Virus record (IMG/VR): IMGVR_UViG_3300025652_000161
Span: 1-41,349 of that record
Source: a virus
Strand: one strand, 5' to 3'
Length of the DNA stretch: 41,349 nt
Shown: positions 13,364 through 21,680 of the stretch, one piece after another
Layout: every line of letters begins with the position of its first letter
Position numbering within the stretch: position 1 is the stretch's first letter
Position numbers and translations under genes: made by a program
The notes under the pieces: generated by a model
The model's database searches: none
What the model saw: the letters and a program-made list of their open reading frames with translations, nothing else
What the model was told of the DNA's origin: nothing

Positions 13364-15865
13364 ATGAGCGCAACTATAACCAGCAACGCCGGTGGCATTA
13401 AGCGATCCGGCGTCACAATCGAAAACGAACCCATCGTCCGGTCGGATGGTTCGGGTGAGGTGATGCAATGGCAACCGTCTGATGAAGGGACAGACGGTGT
13501 TTTCATAAACCAACACTCTTTAGTGGGCCATCTTCAGCTTGGTGTAGGTATATCACCGGCTACCGAGGGGCATCCGTTTGAAGTAGGTGGAACCACAGGT
13601 GCGAGTTGTGGAATGGGTTTTGTAAACACCGACGCAGTTATGTCAGATGATGAACAGATTGCGAGAATTGCGTTTAAATCACTTGATACACATCTAGACA
13701 CCGACCACCAAACAGTTGCAAAGATCGTTGTCCGCGCTGCTGAAGATTATGATGCGTCAGATGACAACGCTTCAGACATGGAGTTCTACACGTCTGCGTC
13801 TTCTGAAATCGTAAACACTTCAACGACACCCGATCTCATTCTTAGTAGCGGCGGCAACTTGGGCGTGGGCGTTTCGCCAGTATCATCGTCTGGAATTTCG
13901 AGGTTCTTACACATTGGAGGAGCCACGGCGGGAGTGGTGCTAGAAGATACTGACGGCCCGAATAAGTGGGAAAATTATTCAGCGGGAGGCAATTTAAAAT
14001 GGGAATACAATGGAGGTTCTTCTGCACTGACCATCTCAAGCGCGGGAAACGTGGGCGTGGGCGTTGTGCCAGACTCGAAGTTAGATGTTTTTACAACCAG
14101 CTATAACAATATCCGAATTGGTGAAGACAAAGACAATCAGTCTACGCAGCGTGGTGGAATATTAGCTCAACCGTATTTGACAGCAGAACAAGCGACTGCT
14201 GGGATGTTGATGTATATTGACGGAACCGGTGCAACACAAGATACGGCTAATCTTCAAATTGGAGGCGGACACGGTTCGTATAATGCGGTTAAACAAATTT
14301 CATTTTACACAGCCGCAAACGCAACGACGACAACTGGCACAGAACGTCTTTCCATCAACAGCGCGGGTAAGGCGGAAATCACTGCCACGGGCAACGGTGA
14401 TTGGGCACTTAAAGCGGCGAACACACACGCCAATGGGTCTGGGGCATTGATAGTCGCAGGAGGTTCGGCATCAACAGATGTGGCTCTTGAGGTGAAGCAC
14501 TCCACCAACACAACTGCACTAAAAATCGACGGCACGGGTTTAACAACGGTATCCGCAATCACTGAAACCAATGGAGTTTTACGAAGCAATCTGTTGACTA
14601 ACAGCGGCTTCGACGTGTGGTCAAACTCGACGTTGGAGAACACTGGCAGCGATCTGATCGATAACGGTGATTTCGCTAGTGCCAGCGATTGGGGAGTTTC
14701 GACGGGTGCTTGGGTTATTGGGTCGGGCGTTGCCACGTTTACCACCGGCAGCGGGACTTCGATTTTATCGCAAGGATCGCTTGGGACAACGAGCGGGAAA
14801 CTTTACAAACTGACATTCACGGTTGGAACAGCTACAGCGACGATTGCCATCACAAACGCATCCGCTTCTGGGACGCTTGTTGCTGAAGCAGATTATGCCG
14901 TTGGGGCGCATACGGTGGTGTATGAGGATGTTGGCAACAACGACATTGCGTTCACTTCGTCTGGCGGAAACAGCTACACGCTGGACAATGTTTCGCTTTA
15001 CGAAGGAGTGCCGGGGTGTATTGCGGGAGCGGGTACAACAGCGTTTGATGGATGGTGGAAAACAAATGCCGGATTAAGCATATACCGGCAACACAATGAC
15101 GGCGGGACATACACCAAAGACGGTTCATTTTATGCGCTCAAAACGACAACGACCGGAACGGCCAAGGTTGTCGCTTGGCCAAATACCACGGTTCGCTCGC
15201 TGCCAGAACATTACCAACGATTTAATGGGCGAAAAGTGACTTTCGGCTGTTGGGCTAAAACAACAACCGCAAACCATATTCGACTGCAAATTGATGATGG
15301 CGGCACACCGTTATCTAGTTCGTATGTAAACAACGATGGCAATTGGCATTGGCTTGAGTTGACTGACACAATTGACGCCGCTGGTTCTCAAGCGTGGTTC
15401 AAAATTGCATTCGATGCCACATCAGCAGATGCCTACATCTCCCAACCGATGCTTGTTTTCGGCAGCGCAATCGGCTCTGGTAATTATAGCCGACCGAGCG
15501 GGGAAGTTATTTGGTGTGAGACTGGTATTACCACGCAGCAAAATCTTTCGCCAGCAGCGACAGATGATAAGATTCTAAATCTTGAAGCACTTTCCAGCGG
15601 CAAGGTTCCGAAAGGCGCAACGGCAATAGATATGCGCGTGAGTGTTCGCAATTCCAGCGTTGTATCGGGTAAAGGCGTTGAGTATGGGGCGGAGTCAACT
15701 TTCACCGATTGGTTAGCGGCTCTGCCAATGGTAAACAATTTCACAACCCACGCAGTCGGTTGGGTAGATTGCGATTCTAACGGTGACATTTACCAGAAAG
15801 TGGGTGTAACAGGTTCAACTTTGGCCGGTTTGTACAACACCGTAAAAGCAATTCAACTTAGATGA
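13364..15865 (+). CDS. Tail fibre / host-contact protein
   Basis: An 833-residue Gly/Ser/Thr/Asn-rich, beta-structured protein. Residues about 55-240 carry three GVG(I/V)xP repeats (near 60, 165 and 229), typical of phage fibre stems. Residues about 405-560 form a carbohydrate-binding-like domain (LLTNSGFDVWSNS, then ASDWGVSTGAWVI), followed by a second beta domain (HYQRFNGRKVTFGCWAK). It probably binds host surface glycans. No intramolecular chaperone motif was recognised. Confidence 0.7.
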   Translation: MSATITSNAGGIKRSGVTIENEPIVRSDGSGEVMQWQPSDEGTDGVFINQHSLVGHLQLGVGISPATEGHPFEVGGTTGASCGMGFVNTDAVMSDDEQIARIAFKSLDTHLDTDHQTVAKIVVRAAEDYDASDDNASDMEFYTSASSEIVNTSTTPDLILSSGGNLGVGVSPVSSSGISRFLHIGGATAGVVLEDTDGPNKWENYSAGGNLKWEYNGGSSALTISSAGNVGVGVVPDSKLDVFTTSYNNIRIGEDKDNQSTQRGGILAQPYLTAEQATAGMLMYIDGTGATQDTANLQIGGGHGSYNAVKQISFYTAANATTTTGTERLSINSAGKAEITATGNGDWALKAANTHANGSGALIVAGGSASTDVALEVKHSTNTTALKIDGTGLTTVSAITETNGVLRSNLLTNSGFDVWSNSTLENTGSDLIDNGDFASASDWGVSTGAWVIGSGVATFTTGSGTSILSQGSLGTTSGKLYKLTFTVGTATATIAITNASASGTLVAEADYAVGAHTVVYEDVGNNDIAFTSSGGNSYTLDNVSLYEGVPGCIAGAGTTAFDGWWKTNAGLSIYRQHNDGGTYTKDGSFYALKTTTTGTAKVVAWPNTTVRSLPEHYQRFNGRKVTFGCWAKTTTANHIRLQIDDGGTPLSSSYVNNDGNWHWLELTDTIDAAGSQAWFKIAFDATSADAYISQPMLVFGSAIGSGNYSRPSGEVIWCETGITTQQNLSPAATDDKILNLEALSSGKVPKGATAIDMRVSVRNSSVVSGKGVEYGAESTFTDWLAALPMVNNFTTHAVGWVDCDSNGDIYQKVGVTGSTLAGLYNTVKAIQLR

Positions 15866-16722
15866 CAATTAACAACACAACACCGATTGACGATGCTGCT
15901 CAAATTGTATCAGTAACAATCACGCACGGCAGCGATTCGTATGACTATGATGCCAACACGCCAAAGTTGGAAGGCGACGAACTGCAAGCGCATTGCGATG
16001 CCAATGAGTTCAAGTGGCTAAATAACATCTTGTATCAAGTCTACGGGCGCAACATCCAGTTTCCGACATTGGATGAATGGGACGAGTGGATTGCCGCTGG
16101 TTGCAAGCTGGAGGAAATTACCAAAACAACCGTCACGCCAGCGCAACCGGCTGTTGATGCCGTGATGGGCGAGCGGCAAGTAATCGTTGAAAGCGAAGTT
16201 GATGAGGAAGTTTCCACAACTGAAATCGTCGAGGTAGATGGCAAGTTTGTTGAAAAGACAACGACCGAGACAGTCACCAAGACGGTCAGCACTCCGCAAT
16301 TTACAGAACATCAACTTTACAACGAAGACGGCACGGCGAAAACGCGAGTTGTCACGGAAGCAGTCGAGGCAGTCGAGGCAGTCGAAGGTGTTGAGGGAGT
16401 GGAAGCAGTTGAAGCTGTAGAAGCTGTCGCCGCTACACTTTACGAGGAAGGCGATGAGTTGCCAGAAGGCAAATCTGTTGGTGATGAGAAGACTGCGGCT
16501 ATCGAAGCTGTCGAAGCTGTTGAAGCTGTCGCCTACGTCGCAGCAGTTGAGGCAGTTGCAGCAGTCGCAGAAGTGACTGAGCCGGTGCTGCATTCCGTGC
16601 CGAGAATGGAGTCGTACACTATAAGCGAGCCAATCGCAGCGGTAGCGGAGCAAAGCGAAACCGTAGTTGTCCGCGCTGAAACCGTAGTTGAAAAAGTCGC
16701 GTGGAAAGACACAGCGGAATGA
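15862..16722 (+). CDS. Tail-associated protein with (EAV)n low-complexity region
   Basis: A 286-residue acidic protein. Residues 1-90 look folded (LNNILYQVYGRNIQFPTLDEWDEWIAAG). The rest alternates short motifs with runs of the tripeptide E-A-V/V-E-A, mainly at about 171-192 and 214-235. The repeats extend the chain without obvious catalytic residues. The ATG overlaps the fibre gene stop (ATGA), so the two are co-translated; possibly a fibre-linked or assembly protein. The tripeptide repeats may expand and contract. Confidence 0.6.
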   Translation: MTINNTTPIDDAAQIVSVTITHGSDSYDYDANTPKLEGDELQAHCDANEFKWLNNILYQVYGRNIQFPTLDEWDEWIAAGCKLEEITKTTVTPAQPAVDAVMGERQVIVESEVDEEVSTTEIVEVDGKFVEKTTTETVTKTVSTPQFTEHQLYNEDGTAKTRVVTEAVEAVEAVEGVEGVEAVEAVEAVAATLYEEGDELPEGKSVGDEKTAAIEAVEAVEAVAYVAAVEAVAAVAEVTEPVLHSVPRMESYTISEPIAAVAEQSETVVVRAETVVEKVAWKDTAE

Positions 16723-16770
16723 GATGCGAGCAAACAGTAAACATAGACGGAACTGAACACTGAAAGGACA

Positions 16771-16917
16771 ATGGCTGCTAAACGAAAAGGACTTTACGCA
16801 AACATCCACGCAAAGCGTAAGCGCATAAAAGCGGGGAGCGGTGAGAAGATGCGGAAGATAGGATCGAAAGGCGCACCAACAGCTAAAGCGTTTAGTCGAT
16901 CAGCAAGTAAGAAATAA
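16771..16917 (+). CDS. 48-residue lysine-rich protein, first of the basic cassette
   Basis: A 48-residue protein beginning MAAKRKGLYANIHAKRKRI, then AGSGEKMRK and GAPTAKAFSRSA. The same wording occurs, as far as I recall, in small proteins of other aquatic phages. It is very basic, so it probably binds nucleic acid or packaged DNA. Ribosome-binding site GAAAGGA. Function unknown. Confidence 0.7.
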   Translation: MAAKRKGLYANIHAKRKRIKAGSGEKMRKIGSKGAPTAKAFSRSASKK

Positions 16918-16924
16918 TTTGGCT

Positions 16925-17236
16925 ATGGCAGCTAAAGCAAAAGATTCACGATTAACGAAAGCTGGGGTCAGTGGCTACAACAAGCCTAAACGAACTCCGT
17001 CCCACGCAACTAAGTCTCACGTCGTGGTTGCTAAAAGTGGTGGTGAAATCAAGACTATTAGATTCGGTCAGCAAGGCGTTAAGACAAATCAAACTGCTGG
17101 CCAGCGAGAAGCTTTTAAAAGCAGACATCAAAAGAATATAGCTAGGGGGCCAATGTCTGCTGCATACTGGGCTAACAAAGTAAAATGGAGTCCAAGCAAA
17201 ACGGCTTCTAGCTCTAGCAAGTGGAAGAAAGGATAA
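16925..17236 (+). CDS. Basic phage protein of the KDSRLTKAGVSG family
   Basis: A 103-residue basic protein: KDSRLTKAGVSGYNKPKRTP, then SHVVVAKSGGEIKTIRFGQQ and RGPMSAAYWANKVKW. From memory this wording recurs in other phage and large-virus genomes, where the role is unknown. The ATG at 16925 is preferred over a TTG at 16919. The preceding 19 bases (GAAATAATTTGGCTATGGC) are repeated before the gene at 17343. Confidence 0.7.
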   Translation: MAAKAKDSRLTKAGVSGYNKPKRTPSHATKSHVVVAKSGGEIKTIRFGQQGVKTNQTAGQREAFKSRHQKNIARGPMSAAYWANKVKWSPSKTASSSSKWKKG

Positions 17237-17239
17237 TTT

Positions 17240-17335
17240 ATGCCAAAAGGAGCAGGAACATACGGAAGTACAGTGGGAAGACCACCGAAAAAGAAAACGA
17301 TTAAAAAACCCGCAGCAAATAAGCGAAAGAAATAA
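17240..17335 (+). CDS. 31-residue lysine/glycine-rich peptide
   Basis: MPKGAGTYGSTVGRPPKKK, then KPAANKRKK. The GRPPKKK segment is an AT-hook-like motif that can bind the DNA minor groove. A good AAAGGA ribosome-binding site precedes the ATG, and the gene lies between two other members of the basic cassette. Short but well supported by context. Confidence 0.65.
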   Translation: MPKGAGTYGSTVGRPPKKKTIKKPAANKRKK

Positions 17336-17342
17336 TTTGGCT

Positions 17343-17591
17343 ATGGCTAAAAAAGAAACAGAGAACCAGCAGACCGTTGTTATCAACGGTGAAGAACACA
17401 ACGTAGCGGACTTGTCACAAGAGCAAGTGACGCTACTGAACCACGTAGCTGATTTGGAAAACAAGATTCGACAGATCAGCTTTAATCTGGATCAAGCGCA
17501 AGGGGGTAGAAATTACTTCATGGGTTTGTTGACATCCAGCTTGGACGTAAAAGCAGAGCCGGAAGCTGCTGAAGAGTCTGCCGGTGAATGA
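17343..17591 (+). CDS. Small helical protein, NGEEHNVADL type
   Basis: An 82-residue protein with TVVINGEEHNVADLSQEQVTLLNHVADLENKIRQ and NLDQAQGGRNYFMGLL. A short beta hairpin is followed by a helical coiled-coil. The pattern matches a family of small phage proteins of unknown role (I think the DUF6447 type; uncertain). It ends in ATGA overlap with the next gene. Confidence 0.6.
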   Translation: MAKKETENQQTVVINGEEHNVADLSQEQVTLLNHVADLENKIRQISFNLDQAQGGRNYFMGLLTSSLDVKAEPEAAEESAGE

Positions 17592-17983
17592 CGAACGTCT
17601 TAGACCACGCTCAACTGGAGCGCTTTGCCGAGCAAGCAGTCGGTCATTACGGCTGGCTTCTGCTCGCGGCGTTCTTTGCGCTGATGGGAAAGGACGTGTT
17701 GGTCAACTTCGTGCAGGGGTTAGTAATTTACTGGGGCAGTGACTTTACGAATGACGAGATTCTATACATCAGTGGACGCCAAGCGCGGGTCATTCGACTT
17801 GGGCTTACGTCATGTACGTTTTTCATGTCAGATCGCAGAACCAAAATGATCGTACCCAATTCGCAGCTTAAACAATTGACGATTGAAAAGAAGTTGCCGG
17901 TCAATGGCGGGGAAACGTATTTGCCGAAAGGCAGTGAATCTGGGGCTATGAAAGTGGAGTTAATTAACCCAACAGAAGAATGA
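17588..17983 (+). CDS. MscS-like small membrane protein
   Basis: A 131-residue protein. Residues 21-49 are hydrophobic (YGWLLLAAFFALMGKDVLVNFVQGLVIYW). Residues 60-103 resemble the MscS beta-domain: ISGRQARVIRLGLTSCTFFMSDRRTKMIVPNSQLK, with the typical PN at about 90-91. MscS channels open under membrane tension. This is far shorter than a full channel and lacks a clear pore helix, so it may be a holin-like or channel-modulating protein. It sits among lysis genes and is coupled by ATGA on both sides. Confidence 0.55.
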   Translation: MTNVLDHAQLERFAEQAVGHYGWLLLAAFFALMGKDVLVNFVQGLVIYWGSDFTNDEILYISGRQARVIRLGLTSCTFFMSDRRTKMIVPNSQLKQLTIEKKLPVNGGETYLPKGSESGAMKVELINPTEE

Positions 17984-18114
17984 AAAGATTTTTAGTCATA
18001 ACAACAATATCAGCGCTGGTCATTTTAGTTGGGGCTGGTTGTAAAACGATGAGCGGTTCCTGGGAACTTGACAGCCCGTTCATCGACATCGAGTACACCG
18101 CTCCAGAAAAATGA
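17980..18114 (+). CDS. 44-residue lipoprotein
   Basis: Signal peptide and lipobox (ISALVILVGAGC), with Cys21 as lipidation site and a 23-residue exported tail. ATGA overlaps join it to the MscS-like gene and to the next gene. It is a second lipoprotein besides the one at 8225; possibly a short spanin or entry-exclusion lipoprotein. Role unproven. Confidence 0.6.
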   Translation: MKRFLVITTISALVILVGAGCKTMSGSWELDSPFIDIEYTAPEK

Positions 18115-18284
18115 GAGTGCTTGAGATAATGGATTTAGACATAGCGAAAGTGACAGGCGCTTGGGTGCTGGGGATTGGTAATTGGATGTTGAAGATCGAC
18201 ACGATTCTACACATTACCGTGAGTCTGTTAAGCATCGTGTACATCAGTTTGAAGATTTTAGAGTGGTATCAAAAAGACAAATAA
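18111..18284 (+). CDS. 57-residue single-span membrane protein
   Basis: MRVLEIMDLDIAKVTG, then an aliphatic membrane segment (ILHITVSLLSIVYISLKILEW) and a short charged end. The start overlaps the lipoprotein stop (ATGA). Similar tiny proteins near holins are common in podovirus-type phages. Probably part of the lysis set. Confidence 0.6.
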   Translation: MRVLEIMDLDIAKVTGAWVLGIGNWMLKIDTILHITVSLLSIVYISLKILEWYQKDK

Positions 18285-18285
18285 T

Positions 18286-18474
18286 ATGGAAAAAATAAGC
18301 GGTAAAAAGACTTACAGTATGGCGGCTGGTGCAATAGCAGTTGCGGTTGGCGGCTGGCTACAAGACCCAGAAGCAATGCCCATTGCAACTATGGTGCAAA
18401 TTGTCATCACAGCACTGCTTTCGGTGTTTATTCGGAGCGGTGTAAAAAAAGCAGAAGTTGCTGCCAGCGAATAA
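18286..18474 (+). CDS. Holin-like protein
   Basis: A 62-residue protein with a GKKTYSMAAGAIAVAVGG segment, a short linker containing DPEAMP, and a second membrane segment (MVQIVITALLSVFIRSG), then a charged tail. The GKKTY start and two spans resemble phage holins that permeabilise the inner membrane. The neighbouring lipoprotein and membrane proteins support a lysis role. Confidence 0.65.
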   Translation: MEKISGKKTYSMAAGAIAVAVGGWLQDPEAMPIATMVQIVITALLSVFIRSGVKKAEVAASE

Positions 18475-18486
18475 CACTAGAACACA

Positions 18487-21024
18487 ATGGCCGACATTCA
18501 AATCAGTTCGTCGGATGAATTATCGACGGGTGTATCGTTAAATCCCGCGAACTTTCATAATCTGATCAACAACGCTTCCGTGCAATCGGGGGTGATTGGT
18601 GACAAGACTGCGACGACCACGCTTGAATCGTCGGATGAGCTACTGTTAAAGCAAGCCAGCAGCAGCGCACTTCGCAAAGTTACTTGGGCTAACTTGGCAT
18701 CAGAAGTGTCGGCTGATTTTTCGCTTAGTGTTGCCAGCGTTGACGAGGCGAAGTCTGATTTTTATACCAACTGGGAAAACGGCAGCGCCGGAGCCAGTGG
18801 CAAAACAAAAGACAATTTGGTGGCGGCTGGGTATTTGCCGGTATCAAAGCTGGCAACGTCGGAGCATCCGGTCATCGATGTGATGGCATACGGTGCGCTG
18901 GGAGACAACACGGGTACAGTTGTGGCGCAATGGTTGACAGGCGGCACACACGCTCGCGGGTACACCAATCTGGCTGGCATACAAACGGACTATCCGTGGG
19001 TCGAGTCACTGTTTGACACCATTGACTTCGCAGCGTGCCAGAAGGCGCTTGATGTTGCTTGGCAGTTAACCAGAGCGACATACGGCAAAGCGGAAAACAC
19101 ATCGGCTGGCGGGTTGTTGGGGCAAGACAGCAGCGACACGGAGTTGACTAAGTCTGGCACTGCGCGTTCAGTGACGGTGCATTTTCCGGCTGGCTGGTAT
19201 AAGACTAACAAAACTTTAATTGCCCCACCACGGGTTATCATTAAAGGTGATGGCGGCAAACACACGACGATCCGTTACACGGGTGATCTGTACGACAACG
19301 CTGGTATCCGTAAATCATCTGGATACACCGATTCAATTACGGTAGGCGGCGTGGCACACACATTGGCGCGTGTGTTGGACGAAAAGAAGTGGAAGTACTA
19401 CAACGACAACACTAACTACAAGCTGCCAAAGCGTCGTGACGGTATGCACGCGATCATGCTGATTCGCGACGATATACTTTACACGCACGCCACAGTGACG
19501 CTTGGCTTGTATAATGGAGTGACAACAGTCACGTCCACACAAGCAAGCACTCCCACGTCCGCGTCGTTTGCGGTAAACAACGGCTCTGGCTACGATGACG
19601 GTGATACATCAATTGTCTATGATGGGGGCAGTTCAATTTCAGCGAGCGTTTTGCACTTTGAAGGCGGTAGCAGCTACACGTCAACAAACAGTCTGGGTGC
19701 TAGTGGAACAGCTACTGGCGGTGCGCTCGATGTTTTGGAGTCTGGTTATTTTCAAACCGGCGTAATTGACAATGAGAAATTCTACCAGCAAGCCACGTTA
19801 ACAGTCGCTACCAGTCACCCGCGCATTTATCCGTACACTAGAATCAAGTTTCCAAGCGGCGTGTTTGTTGTTACGGCAGACGCAGCCGTCGATGCTGGAA
19901 CGCTTACTGGCTACGTTGAATCTGGAACCATATCGAACACGCACGTTGGAACAGTTGACATATACTCGCAGGGGTTTAATCCGGCTGGAGCAGAACAAGA
20001 CGGCGACGAAAATTTAAGCGCATCCAAAAACCGCGTCCACGATTACGACGGCGAGATTAGCGGCATTCAGTTCAGCAGTTTGGTGCGGGATAACAGCGTC
20101 GGGTTATGGCTTCCTGGTTTCCAACACGACAACATTCGTTACACTGATTTGATTTTCAAGGGCTATGGGTCGTTTGATAAAGACACCCACATAACCGAGA
20201 CAACACCGCGCATGTCCACGAAGGGGATGATCGGGTGCATGTTAAACAACGGTAGCAATAGTCTGACACGCTCTTACGGCAAAAATTTACACTGGAGCAA
20301 CTGCACGTTTGAAGCGTGCTACGTCGGGTTAATGGTAACGACTGGAAAGGGGTGTCGCGTTGACGGCAGTCAGATGTGGGACAATCGGTTTTGTGTCCGC
20401 ATGGGCGGTTTGTTTCACACGATCTGCGACAACCGGATTGACAACTACAGCGGGGAAGACATGGCTGGTGAGTTTGACTACATCCCGTTTGCTGTTGGGG
20501 AATGTGCGATTTATTTGCGCTTGCCGGTTTGTTGTGTGATTAGCGCGAACACAATCCACCAGAACCAACGAGCGTTTGAGCTACACGGCTGCACGGGAGT
20601 CAGCATTACCGGCAACACAATAGCTGTTCCCGATCCGGCTGGCAGAAACGCTGCTCACGATTACACGCAAACGCATGGTTACATCGTTAAAGCGACTGCC
20701 GTAAATCAAAGCGCGGGAAATTACTCCGGCTATTCTTACACTGGTGAAGGCAATGCGTTCCGGCACAACACGGGATTTATGGTGACCGGCAATTCGTGGA
20801 TTTACACTAACTATACGCACGCCACTTACTCGCCAATTTGGATTGACAATGAATCTATTGTTAGTTTCGGCAGTCAAAACTCGCGGTTTGTTTACGGGCG
20901 AGCCACGACCAACGGACATCAACCGCTTGGAGCAGACAGTCCGTCGTCTTCAGCCCCTCTTACCACGACGGTTTACCAGCCGATTACCAATTCATCGACA
21001 GTTTATTTTTCCGCTGACTACTGA
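18487..21024 (+). CDS. Tailspike with pectate-lyase-like beta-helix
   Basis: An 845-residue protein. Residues 1-110 resemble a virion-attachment domain. Residues about 125-300 start the right-handed beta-helix entry (VIDVMAYGALGDN, then VTVHFPAGWYKTNKTLIAPPRVIIKGDGG). Later repeats (FHTICDNRIDN, CVISANTIHQNQRAFELHGCTGVSITGNTI) continue the helix. Such spikes bind or cleave host polysaccharide. Catalytic residues cannot be assigned by eye. The next gene starts at its stop. Confidence 0.8.
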   Translation: MADIQISSSDELSTGVSLNPANFHNLINNASVQSGVIGDKTATTTLESSDELLLKQASSSALRKVTWANLASEVSADFSLSVASVDEAKSDFYTNWENGSAGASGKTKDNLVAAGYLPVSKLATSEHPVIDVMAYGALGDNTGTVVAQWLTGGTHARGYTNLAGIQTDYPWVESLFDTIDFAACQKALDVAWQLTRATYGKAENTSAGGLLGQDSSDTELTKSGTARSVTVHFPAGWYKTNKTLIAPPRVIIKGDGGKHTTIRYTGDLYDNAGIRKSSGYTDSITVGGVAHTLARVLDEKKWKYYNDNTNYKLPKRRDGMHAIMLIRDDILYTHATVTLGLYNGVTTVTSTQASTPTSASFAVNNGSGYDDGDTSIVYDGGSSISASVLHFEGGSSYTSTNSLGASGTATGGALDVLESGYFQTGVIDNEKFYQQATLTVATSHPRIYPYTRIKFPSGVFVVTADAAVDAGTLTGYVESGTISNTHVGTVDIYSQGFNPAGAEQDGDENLSASKNRVHDYDGEISGIQFSSLVRDNSVGLWLPGFQHDNIRYTDLIFKGYGSFDKDTHITETTPRMSTKGMIGCMLNNGSNSLTRSYGKNLHWSNCTFEACYVGLMVTTGKGCRVDGSQMWDNRFCVRMGGLFHTICDNRIDNYSGEDMAGEFDYIPFAVGECAIYLRLPVCCVISANTIHQNQRAFELHGCTGVSITGNTIAVPDPAGRNAAHDYTQTHGYIVKATAVNQSAGNYSGYSYTGEGNAFRHNTGFMVTGNSWIYTNYTHATYSPIWIDNESIVSFGSQNSRFVYGRATTNGHQPLGADSPSSSAPLTTTVYQPITNSSTVYFSADY

Positions 21025-21680
21025 TGACCAAATCTAACATAGCAAATTTTGTTGGCGAAAAAGTCCACAGCACAGACGACGACAGCCAAGCTGTCTTCAA
21101 GACGTTCGTGGATCGTCGGTACGAAATGATCTGGAACGCCGAGCTATGGCGTGAGTCGCTTGGGACGGTCAGCCAGACAGTTGCGTCCGGAACAGACACA
21201 GTGTCGTTATCTACAACGATGGATTTTCCGGTATCAGCGTATTGGGATGAGCGTGAGATTACGCCGGTGGATTATCAGCGGGTGTTCCAGATGAACCCAG
21301 CGCTGCTTGCGGAGACGGGAACGCCGACAGACTTTATTGTGCTGCCAAAAACCACTGGGCCAAGCGGTACATACTCGCAGATCAAACTGTTACGCATACC
21401 GGACAGCGCCAAGACGTTGCTGGTGCTTGGTAAGCTGTACGTAACAGAACTGGGAGACAACGACAGTCCCATGTTAAGCGGCATCGACAACACACTTGTG
21501 GCGTTTGTAGAAGCTGATGCGCTTGAATATTTACAGCAGTACGCAAAAGCCCAAGCGAAGCTGCAAGAAGCCGCAGCCCACTTGCAAATGATGCGAGATA
21601 TAGAAAAGCACCAGAGTGCGCGGATTCAACAGTTAGTTCCGGATGTGGAATCAACTTGGGGCTACAATGATTTTAACTGA
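21024..21680 (+). CDS. Tail adaptor / head-tail connector protein
   Basis: A 218-residue protein (NIANFVGEKVHS, then VDRRYEMIWNAELWRESLG, and a C-terminal FVEADALEYLQQYAKAQ helix) typical of adaptor proteins that join the portal to the tail nozzle in podoviruses. The ATG overlaps the tailspike end and the stop overlaps the nozzle gene start, giving a compact tail module. Confidence 0.75.
   Translation: MTKSNIANFVGEKVHSTDDDSQAVFKTFVDRRYEMIWNAELWRESLGTVSQTVASGTDTVSLSTTMDFPVSAYWDEREITPVDYQRVFQMNPALLAETGTPTDFIVLPKTTGPSGTYSQIKLLRIPDSAKTLLVLGKLYVTELGDNDSPMLSGIDNTLVAFVEADALEYLQQYAKAQAKLQEAAAHLQMMRDIEKHQSARIQQLVPDVESTWGYNDFN

Noticed and set aside
16571-16720. Repeats considered as a CRISPR-like array
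   Set aside because: They are in-frame codon repeats without spacers; no CRISPR features in the window.
16018-16809. 263-codon minus-strand frame opposite the EAV-repeat protein
   Set aside because: An antisense artefact of the repetitive plus-strand gene; Phe/Cys-rich composition with no domain.
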